A stretch of 14,924 nucleotides of DNA from Parvibacillus sp035426385. GTDB taxonomy: Bacteria > Bacteroidota > Bacteroidia > Chitinophagales > Saprospiraceae. The translations under genes and the position numbers were made by a program. Of the stretch, positions 1 through 5,799 are shown piece by piece (position 1 is the first letter of the stretch; the number at the start of each line of letters is the position of its first letter). The notes under the pieces are model-generated. The model made no database searches, was not told the origin of the DNA, and worked only from the letters and a program-made list of their open reading frames with translations. The stretch spans positions 1 to 14,924 of the forward strand of contig DAOLZQ010000064.1 in NCBI GenBank assembly GCA_035426385.1, written 5' to 3'.

Positions 1-199
1 TAAAACTGGAGTCCGGTATGGTTATGGTCAGCGTCAGTGTATCACCTACATACATGGTATCACTGGTATTTGAAAATTTTCCCTTTACATAAATGATCGT
101 CCTCTTCTGTTCATATTTCTCCTTGCCGCAGTCGGTCGAAGTGGTGCTGACCCATAGGCAAAGCAGTATCAATATCCGGTATGCTCTCATCGCTCTCAT
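1..199 (-). CDS. Second copy of the small exported protein gene (5' part only)
   Basis: This is the N-terminal about 66 codons of a gene that leaves the window at its left edge. Bases 1-190 align without a gap to 847-1036 (constant offset 846) with about 10 differences, so it is a recent tandem paralogue of the gene at 410-1036. The predicted protein has a hydrophobic N-terminal signal segment followed by the same polar region as the neighbour; only about three of the first 63 residues differ (R/Q, L/F, V/I), all in the signal segment. Two in-frame ATGs are possible, at 199 and 190, because nine bases (ATGAGAGCG) are duplicated here. The one at 190 is equivalent to the start of the other copy. 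Function is unknown. The signal peptide suggests export to periplasm or outer membrane. Confidence 0.75.
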   Translation of the reverse strand, partial: MRAMRAYRILILLCLWVSTTSTDCGKEKYEQKRTIIYVKGKFSNTSDTMYVGDTLTLTITIPDSSF

Positions 200-241
200 C
201 GCCAATAATTTAAAAAAATGTCCGCTCTGTATGCCATCCTC
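200..241 (-). pseudogene. Remnant of the metallopeptidase 3' end in front of the duplicated small gene
   Basis: Read on the minus strand, the bases just before the ATG at 199 (GGACAT, then TTAAATT, then TGGCG) match the last codons of the metallopeptidase gene just before the ATG at 1036, with about 18 of 24 positions identical and a one-base length difference. Further out, codons for EDGIQSGH resemble PDGRIIDGH at the intact gene's end. The insertion puts this stretch in the same frame as the small gene. It is best read as leftover sequence from a duplication that included the junction of the two genes. The match beyond about 25 bases is weak. Confidence 0.45.
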
Positions 242-266
242 AAAAGTTATCGAGTATCCAATTTAC

Positions 267-405
267 AATCCATCATTAATCATTTATAATTCAAAATTGC
301 TAACGCGCAAAAGCGCTAAAGCGCCAATATGCAAAAGCGCCAATATGCTAACGCGCAGTGAACTAAAGCGCAGCGAACCAAAGCGCAGCGAGCCATTTAT
401 CATTC
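267..405 (-). repeat. Dispersed GCGC-rich/AT-rich element, copy A
   Basis: Bases 267-332 match 3464-3529 at 65 of 66 positions; the similarity then continues with internal length changes. The element has an AT-rich end (words like AATCATTTATAATTCAAAATT) and a section built of short words around AAAGCGC, such as GCGCAAAAGCGC and GCGCTAAAGCGC, which can form small GCGC/GCGC hairpins. Copy A carries two successive units of a 16-base word (ending AAGCGCCAATATGC) and two of a 15-base word (around CTAAAGCGCAGCGAA), where copy B has one each. It begins about five bases after the stop of the gene at 410-1036. It has no credible coding potential. Strand is given relative to the upstream gene. Confidence 0.85.
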
Positions 406-409
406 AAAG

Positions 410-1036
410 TCATCGCTCTATCACCTCAAATGGAAAGTAATTATTTGCATCAATTTCATCAGCATATTTTAAGGCATCGATTGAACAGTTCTGGCAAAAT
501 TTCTCTTTACCTTTTAATAGCTCAAAATTTTTATATGACACATCCCATTCGATGATCATGCTACCATAAATACCATTTATCTTAGGGATCTCATCGTAAG
601 CTGATTGAAAGAAATAAATGCCGGGCATTTTTAGTACTTCTTTAGTTTGATGTTTAAAAGGGTACACGTTTACATAGGGCATATCAATATTCCCAATTGT
701 ATAAATTGCTTCTCCATAAGGATTGGTTCGGTCAATACCTCCAAGTTGTGTTGTGTCAATTCGTAAAAATGAATATCCAAATGATGAATTTTCAAATGAT
801 TCAATTTTATACCAGGTAGTATCAAAGGGAGGGTACTCACTCACCTTAAAGCTGGAGTCCGGTATGGTTATGGTCAGCGTCAGTGTATCACCTACATACA
901 TAGTGTCACTGGTATTTGAAAATTTTCCCTTTACATAAATGATCGTCCTCTTCTGTTCATATTTCTCCTTGCCACAGTCGGTCGAAGTGGTGCTGATCCA
1001 CAGGCAAAGAAATATCAATATTTGGTATGCTCTCAT
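410..1036 (-). CDS. Putative exported protein of unknown function, tandemly duplicated
   Basis: The product is 208 residues. It has an N-terminal hydrophobic signal segment (about residues 5-18) followed by STTSTDC. Cys21 could be a lipidation site, but the preceding residues are a poor lipobox, so ordinary secretion is equally possible. The mature part is polar, with many aromatic and beta-prone stretches and a CQNC pair near the C-terminus. I recognise no family. The ATG at 1036 is preferred over an upstream in-frame TTG at 1045 because it forms an ATGA overlap with the stop of the metallopeptidase gene, which implies translational coupling. A near-identical copy begins at 190/199. Co-translation with a peptidase and tandem duplication would fit a partner, inhibitor or immunity protein, but that is inference only. 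Confidence 0.75.
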   Translation of the reverse strand: MRAYQILIFLCLWISTTSTDCGKEKYEQKRTIIYVKGKFSNTSDTMYVGDTLTLTITIPDSSFKVSEYPPFDTTWYKIESFENSSFGYSFLRIDTTQLGGIDRTNPYGEAIYTIGNIDMPYVNVYPFKHQTKEVLKMPGIYFFQSAYDEIPKINGIYGSMIIEWDVSYKNFELLKGKEKFCQNCSIDALKYADEIDANNYFPFEVIER

Positions 1037-2277
1037 CGCCAGCAATTTAATCTATGTCCATCAATGATTCGTCCATCAGGTGCAACTCCATGATCCACCA
1101 TTTGAAATAATTGATCAAATGTACCATTCTGAACGCAAATAGGCACTATCCTATTTCCAATGTATTGGCACATAGACCGATCACCGAAGGCTAATAGTAT
1201 ATAAAGCTGTTGAAAAGTAAAGCCCCCTATGTGGTCAAAATCTTCATTTTGTATACTAGGTTCATCGGTGAGGTCAAAGAAGATGCCATAGGCATGATAT
1301 TCACAATTATTAAATCTTTCACCGTCCTGGTAATTATATATTGAGCCGTCAGCTCTCGTCTCTAAAAACGGATGAAGGAAACCATCAAACATCACTTTAT
1401 GTGCCCTTTGGGGTATATAATATCTACACGCATGTCGGTCTCCCATGTATTCGGCCCAGCATTCTGCGATCTGAGCGATATCACCATCATGAGTGTTTGG
1501 CTCAGGGTAGATACCACAATGATGCTCGTGTGAAGTCTCGGCGGTGACCAATGACGCCCACCACTCTCTACCTACCTGCTTATAGTGAGTGAAGTGACCC
1601 AACTCATGAAACAAAGTGTGAAATATCCGAGAAGTATAATGTGGTCTATCACCTGCATCGGACTGAGTATTGAAGATTAAATCCGGCATGAAGCCCATGA
1701 AATGACTTTCTAATTTGGAATCAATGTGCGGAAGATCGGGTAAAATACTGCCGAGAAAATCTAATATATCTACTGACCCCAAGGTCGAACCCAACATAGG
1801 GCAGGCCATAGCTCCACCCGCACCCGGCCTCCTCCATAATGCCCACGCTGTCAGTTTATCTATCAATAGAAATCCATCCTGAGCCATATAGTTCCGATTG
1901 AGACTACTAGCTGTGATAATCATAGCCCACCATCGATACTTGTTGTGCTCATCAAAGCAGATGTCAATTTCGTCCAAGTCTCGTTTGCGATACCAGCCAT
2001 CATTATACTTTGGACCAAAAATCCACTCTAGGATGGTCATTCCAATATTTCCAATATTGTCAATACTCAAAGGCTTAATGGCTATTTCTTTATTGATGGC
2101 TTCAGTGCCAACCAAGGTACCAAAAAGGAACCCGGTCGGAATCTTAAACCATCCTTCGTTATTAGTATAAGAAGTGACCGGAATACCAAATTTTATGGTC
2201 CACACTTTTATCCTGATTACAGGAGAGCACCCTTCAGCGAAGTTATTCATCTCACCCGAATTAAACCCACCGCCCAT
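1033..2277 (-). CDS. Putative secreted zinc metallopeptidase (HELGH), N-terminus probably missing
   Basis: The reading frame gives 414 residues from the first ATG. It contains HTLFHELGHFTHY, with HELGH at 224-228: the HExxH zinc-binding and catalytic signature of zincins. About 44 residues on, AECWAEY (E272) resembles the E-x-x-A-E third-ligand motif of gluzincins such as anthrax lethal factor. Ten cysteines spread along the chain suggest disulfides and hence an extracytoplasmic location, yet no signal peptide follows the ATG at 2277. The same frame stays open for 32 more codons to a TAA at 2374-2376, with protein-like sequence (for example APEGYIKYLDPDQ) but no ATG, GTG or TTG. The gene is therefore probably 5'-truncated or inactivated. 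Residues 30-50 (SYTNNEGWFKIPTGF) resemble a carboxypeptidase-regulatory-like beta domain. The 3' end overlaps the next gene by 4 bases (ATGA). Substrate is unknown. Confidence 0.7.
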   Translation of the reverse strand: MGGGFNSGEMNNFAEGCSPVIRIKVWTIKFGIPVTSYTNNEGWFKIPTGFLFGTLVGTEAINKEIAIKPLSIDNIGNIGMTILEWIFGPKYNDGWYRKRDLDEIDICFDEHNKYRWWAMIITASSLNRNYMAQDGFLLIDKLTAWALWRRPGAGGAMACPMLGSTLGSVDILDFLGSILPDLPHIDSKLESHFMGFMPDLIFNTQSDAGDRPHYTSRIFHTLFHELGHFTHYKQVGREWWASLVTAETSHEHHCGIYPEPNTHDGDIAQIAECWAEYMGDRHACRYYIPQRAHKVMFDGFLHPFLETRADGSIYNYQDGERFNNCEYHAYGIFFDLTDEPSIQNEDFDHIGGFTFQQLYILLAFGDRSMCQYIGNRIVPICVQNGTFDQLFQMVDHGVAPDGRIIDGHRLNCWR

Positions 2278-2376
2278 ATTACCACCTTGGTCCGGATCTA
2301 AATACTTAATATACCCCTCAGGAGCTGCGGGACTAAGTGATGTATTCGTAGATCCGGGAAATCTTACCTCAGGTTA
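2278..2376 (-). pseudogene. In-frame upstream extension of the metallopeptidase, closed by a stop
   Basis: On the minus strand the metallopeptidase frame continues upstream without a usable start codon, reading VRFPGSTNTSLSP, then AAPEGYIKYLDPDQGGN, until TAA at 2374-2376. Beyond that stop, 22 more open codons (including GTPSNPNPNQVPFTLTI) run to the next TAA at 2443-2445. The composition is that of an ordinary Pro/Asn-rich linker leading into a beta domain, as expected for the missing N-terminal part of an exported protein. The plus strand is also open here (to a stop at 2444-2446), so coding is not proven. The remaining bases to 2523 are AT-rich and show nothing further. Confidence 0.4.
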
Positions 2377-2523
2377 TATAGTCAAAGTAAAGGGAACTTG
2401 GTTTGGATTTGGATTGGACGGTGTACCAAGATTAGAATTGAATTAGAAATTAAGCGCATAGTAGAAGAATTATGTTATAACGTCACGATACATTTTCCAC
2501 TTTTAGATTAAATTGCACAGTAT

Positions 2524-3276
2524 ATGCAAAACTTAAAATTTTTCTTTCGATGTGAATTTAGCCTGATTATATTTTTATGTATCAATATTCAAGATGGTCA
2601 CGCACAGACTTTGGGCGTCGGATTTTGTGCCGTATTTACTCACACCCGGCAAAAAGTAAGAATGATACACAGCAAGGACGACTTTCAAAATACTTCCTAT
2701 ACAATTTCTTTCAACTATGAACAGTATTTTTTAAATACAAGAAAATCAATTCAGACTTCTTATATGAAATATCCCGGATATACTTTTATTAAATTTAGAG
2801 AGGGTAGTGTAATTGCGTCAGATGGATTTCCGGTGGTGGGAGATGGATTTTCAGGTGTGGATATTCATAAATTAGATCTATGCTATTCATATAATCTTAT
2901 TCATATAAAACGATTCCTTTTAAAACCTTCAATAGGGTTATCTCTTCAAAAGTCAGTCAGGAACCATAGTACTTTTTGGAATGATCTTTATAAAATAAAT
3001 GGTCCGGAATATTTTGAGACAGATCCTATTAGGGTCGAGTCACTGAATACCTTTCAGGTTCTCCCCTCCCTTGGGATTAAAACTGGATTTGTATTTTGGA
3101 AAAGAGTAGAGTTGGGGTTGGACATACAGGGAGTTTATGGCTTTAAGCCATTTCAAAGAATGTATTTCACCTACAGCTATAAAGGGGTACCTCAGGAGAC
3201 GGCAATCTTTGAAACCACCGGCACAGGACTATTCACTTCTATCCATGTGGGATTTCGCATTGTGAAGTTGGAATAG
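2524..3276 (+). CDS. Outer-membrane beta-barrel family protein
   Basis: The product is 250 residues. It has an N-terminal signal peptide: a hydrophobic core at about 13-22, with likely cleavage after Ala27 in GHA-Q. The mature part has alternating polar/hydrophobic strands such as YTISFNYEQYF, LKPSIGLSLQKS and LGIKTGFVFWKRVELGLDIQG, and ends in FTSIHVGFRIVKLE. A terminal strand of this kind is typical of small Bacteroidota outer-membrane barrels (PorT-like / porin-family proteins). It stands alone on the plus strand between the metallopeptidase gene and pckA, and is convergent with pckA. The specific cargo or role cannot be inferred. The ATG at 2524 is the only start that gives the full signal peptide. 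Confidence 0.7.
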   Translation: MQNLKFFFRCEFSLIIFLCINIQDGHAQTLGVGFCAVFTHTRQKVRMIHSKDDFQNTSYTISFNYEQYFLNTRKSIQTSYMKYPGYTFIKFREGSVIASDGFPVVGDGFSGVDIHKLDLCYSYNLIHIKRFLLKPSIGLSLQKSVRNHSTFWNDLYKINGPEYFETDPIRVESLNTFQVLPSLGIKTGFVFWKRVELGLDIQGVYGFKPFQRMYFTYSYKGVPQETAIFETTGTGLFTSIHVGFRIVKLE

Positions 3277-3463
3277 GAAGCGGAGTGTCCAGAAAAGCTG
3301 TAAGCTATAAGCAGAAAAAGCGAATGCTCTAATATGATATAAATGTGAGATGGTTAGATAGTTATAGGGTTAGATGGTTGGAATGAAATTAATTTTTAAC
3401 CCCATGAATGAACCATTAATCATCAAAGTTAGAATGGGAGCTGTAATTTGATTTAGAATTCGG
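3277..3463. other. Intergenic region between convergent genes
   Basis: No gene is visible. It holds short low-complexity repeats, such as AAGCTGTAAGCTATAAGC near 3295-3311 and twice GGTTAGAT(A/G)G around 3350-3377, and runs straight into repeat copy B. No intrinsic terminator with a clear T-tract was found for the barrel gene. Confidence 0.6.
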
Positions 3464-3600
3464 AATCCATCATTCATCATTTATAATTCAAAATTGCTAA
3501 CGCGCAAAAGCGCTAAAGCGCCAATATGCTAAAGCACAGCGAACTAAAGCGCAGCGACCCATTCACTACTAATCATTCACCATTAATAATTAATCATTCA
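3464..3600 (-). repeat. Dispersed GCGC-rich/AT-rich element, copy B
   Basis: Bases 3464-3529 are 65/66 identical to 267-332, in the same orientation. After that it carries only one unit each of the 16-base and 15-base internal words duplicated in copy A, and ends in an AT-rich tail of ATTCACTACTAATCATTCAC-type words. It starts three bases behind the TAG of pckA (3604-3606), so like copy A it occupies the 3' untranslated region of a minus-strand gene. GCGC-TTTT-GCGC and GCGC-TTTA-GCGC can fold into small hairpins, but there is no long stem with a T-run, so it is not a classical terminator. Confidence 0.85.
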
Positions 3601-3603
3601 CTG

Positions 3604-5217
3604 CTATCCCGCTACCGGTGAGGCCTCTCGTATCTCAGGAGCAGCTTCATCGGCGTACTGTTCAAAATTTCGATTGAATTTATTCGCCAGTTCATTTGCC
3701 TTCTGATCATAGAGCGCTTTATCTGCCCAGGTATTACGCGGATCTAGAATTTCAGGTGGTACATCAGGGCAAGACACCGGAATGTTGAGGCCAAACACTT
3801 TGTCTTTATGGTAGGCGACATTGTTGAGCTGACCCTTCAGTGCAGCAGAGATCATGGCACGCGTGTATTTTAATTTCATGCGGGTACCGACTCCGTATGG
3901 ACCTCCAGTCCAACCGGTATTGATCAGCCACACATTGACCGAATATTTATCCATTTTTTCCCCCAGTAGCGCTGCATATCTGGCAGGGTGTAAGAGTAGG
4001 AAAGGAGCGCCGAAGCACGCCGAGAAGGTTCCCTGAGGCTCTATGATTCCCGCCTCAGTCCCGGCGACCTTTGCCGTATAGCCGGAGATAAAATGGTACA
4101 TCGCCTGGCCGGTAGTGAGCTTGCTGATGGGCGGTAATACGCCGAAGGCATCACAGGTCAGGAAGAAGATATTAGCGGGATGTCCTCCCATTGATCGGGG
4201 TGCAGCATTGGCAATATGTTCCATTGGATAGGAGACACGCGTATTCTCAGTGATGCTGACGTCGGCAAAATCTACTGAACGTGTACCCGGAAAGAAGCCT
4301 ATATTTTCCAGTATAGCGCCATGCTTGATGGCATTGTATATGTCCGGCTCATTCTCCCGACTTAAGTTCACCGTCTTGGCATAGCAACCACCTTCGAAGT
4401 TAAATACACCTTTATCCGTCCAGCCATGCTCGTCGTCGCCGATGAGACTGCGCTTGGGGTCTGCGCTCAGCGTAGTCTTACCGGTACCACTCAGTCCGAA
4501 AAAAATGGCAGTATCCCCATCCTTACCGATATTGGCCGAGCAGTGCATAGGGAAGACGTGCTCATCGACGGGAAGAATAAAATTCAAAGTGGTAAATATG
4601 CCCTTCTTGATCTCGCCTGTATAGCCGGATCCACCGATAAGTACTTTTTTTCTACTAAAATCAATAATTGAAAAATTATGCTGACGAGTATGGTCCACCG
4701 CAGGATCGGCATAAAAGCCCGGTGCGCATAGTATAGTCCAAGCGGGCTTGATAGTCTCTAACTCCTCTGCTGAAGGTCTAAGAAACATATTATTAGCAAA
4801 CATATTGCTCCACGGATATTCAGTCACTGTGCGTACGGTAGTCTTATAGTGCTCATCAGCACACACATAATTGTCGCGGATAAATACATCCTGATCGTCA
4901 AAGTATTTCAATATTTTCTGTTCCAGTAAGTCAAAATGAGCAGCTTCGAAGGGTGTATTAAATCCACCCCAATTGACTTCATTGGCAGTGATAGAATCCT
5001 TCACGATGAACCTATCTTTTGGTGATCGGCCGGTAAACTCACCAGTGTCGATACATAGTGCACCACTATCTGCTATCTTACCCTGACCCCTTATTATGGT
5101 CTCCTCGATTAGTTCTTCGGGTGTGGTATTGTAGTATATTCGTTTAGGCGCATTGAGGCCCAATTCTTTTGCTACTTGATGCCCACGGGGATTATCTGCT
5201 GCTGTTTCTTTTTTCAT
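3604..5217 (-). CDS. pckA: Phosphoenolpyruvate carboxykinase (ATP)
   Basis: This cytosolic enzyme converts oxaloacetate and ATP to phosphoenolpyruvate, ADP and CO2, the entry step of gluconeogenesis. The 537-residue length fits the family (about 530-540). Visible signatures are RSPKDRF (64-70, oxaloacetate binding), IGGSGYTGEIKKG (194-206, including the active-site lysines), the kinase P-loop GLSGTGKTT (241-249) and the metal-binding IGDDEH (259-264). All expected catalytic residues are present. The ATG at 5215-5217 is the natural start. It is monocistronic: a strong terminator lies upstream at 5361-5397 and a dispersed repeat follows its stop. No clear promoter match was found in the 140 AT-rich bases upstream; the nearest is TTAATTTG, one mismatch from the -7 consensus. 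Confidence 0.97.
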   Translation of the reverse strand: MKKETAADNPRGHQVAKELGLNAPKRIYYNTTPEELIEETIIRGQGKIADSGALCIDTGEFTGRSPKDRFIVKDSITANEVNWGGFNTPFEAAHFDLLEQKILKYFDDQDVFIRDNYVCADEHYKTTVRTVTEYPWSNMFANNMFLRPSAEELETIKPAWTILCAPGFYADPAVDHTRQHNFSIIDFSRKKVLIGGSGYTGEIKKGIFTTLNFILPVDEHVFPMHCSANIGKDGDTAIFFGLSGTGKTTLSADPKRSLIGDDEHGWTDKGVFNFEGGCYAKTVNLSRENEPDIYNAIKHGAILENIGFFPGTRSVDFADVSITENTRVSYPMEHIANAAPRSMGGHPANIFFLTCDAFGVLPPISKLTTGQAMYHFISGYTAKVAGTEAGIIEPQGTFSACFGAPFLLLHPARYAALLGEKMDKYSVNVWLINTGWTGGPYGVGTRMKLKYTRAMISAALKGQLNNVAYHKDKVFGLNIPVSCPDVPPEILDPRNTWADKALYDQKANELANKFNRNFEQYADEAAPEIREASPVAG

Positions 5218-5360
5218 CGGATTAGATTCTTTTAGTATTAAATTTGAGGAGTTGAAATTAACAAAAATTTGACTGCTTTTAAATAATTTACAGTATTATA
5301 TTTCCACTTACCAAATTAAATAGGGTAATTCCTGAATTTTGTAATGACATATTTAAGCAT

Positions 5361-5397
5361 TAAAAAAGGCGCTTCAAATTATAAATTCGAGGCGCCT
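5361..5397 (-). terminator. Intrinsic terminator of the small Lys/Ala-rich protein gene
   Basis: On the minus strand, bases 5397-5367 form a 14-bp stem (AGGCGCCTCGAATT pairing with AATTTGAAGCGCCT, with one C-A mismatch and one G-T pair) around a three-base loop, followed by TTTTTT (5366-5361). It lies 26 bases after the stop at 5423 and isolates that gene from pckA. Confidence 0.92.
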
Positions 5398-5422
5398 CCT
5401 TAAAGTTTAGAAAAACCGGATA

Positions 5423-5707
5423 TTATTTACTCGTCTTCTTCGCTTCTGCTTTACTTCCCGTTTTTTTTACTTTGGTTGACTTCGTGACTTTTGAGGTCTT
5501 TGTCGTCGTCACTGGTGCTTTTTTCTCTGCCGGCTTCACTTCTGCTTTTGCAGCTTTCGGCGCAGTCTTTGCTGCTGGTTGGGCCTTTTGAGCCGCAGGT
5601 TTTTGTTGAGCTTTACCCATCATGGTTCTAGCATTGGCATTGGCCTGTGCAAATGTCATTGCTGTACCAAATAGGATAATCATTGCAGAAAGAACTAATT
5701 TTTTCAT
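5423..5707 (-). CDS. Small exported Lys/Ala/Pro/Thr-rich protein
   Basis: The product is 94 residues. MKKLVLSAMIILFGTAMTFA is a standard signal peptide with cleavage likely before Gln21. The rest is low-complexity: Ala-Lys-Pro-Gln words (KAQPAAK, APKAAKAE) followed by Thr/Lys/Ser words, ending KKTSK. The mature chain is strongly basic and probably unstructured. Similar histone-H1-like tails occur in many unrelated proteins, so composition gives no function; binding to polyanions such as cell-surface polymers or DNA is conceivable. The gene has its own promoter candidate and an intrinsic terminator, so it is a single-gene unit. Confidence 0.8.
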   Translation of the reverse strand: MKKLVLSAMIILFGTAMTFAQANANARTMMGKAQQKPAAQKAQPAAKTAPKAAKAEVKPAEKKAPVTTTKTSKVTKSTKVKKTGSKAEAKKTSK

Positions 5708-5738
5708 TGAATAATTTTTTTTAAATGAAATAATGAAG

Positions 5739-5746
5739 CAAAACTA
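5739..5746 (-). promoter_or_regulatory. Candidate -7 box upstream of the Lys/Ala-rich protein gene
   Basis: The minus strand reads TAGTTTTG, a full match to the Bacteroidota -7 consensus TAnnTTTG, placed to give a leader of about 25 bases before the ATG at 5707. No TTTG lies at the expected -33 distance. Confidence 0.4.
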
Positions 5747-5799
5747 TTCCTACTCCAACACTTCTTTTGTTAAGCTATTGCAAACGTTTAGTTACTTAT

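Noticed and set aside
297..400. CRISPR-like array from the short repeated GCGC words
   Set aside because: Units are 15-16 bases, directly adjacent without unique spacers, and no cas genes are present.
93..440. Plus-strand open frame of 115 codons
   Set aside because: It runs antisense through the duplicated small gene and the dispersed repeat; its C-terminal Ser/Glu/Lys/Arg words are just translated repeat units.
2174..2446. Plus-strand open frame of 90 codons ahead of the barrel protein
   Set aside because: Its first third is antisense to the metallopeptidase, it has no signal peptide or domain, and the minus-strand reading of 2278-2376 continues the peptidase frame more convincingly.
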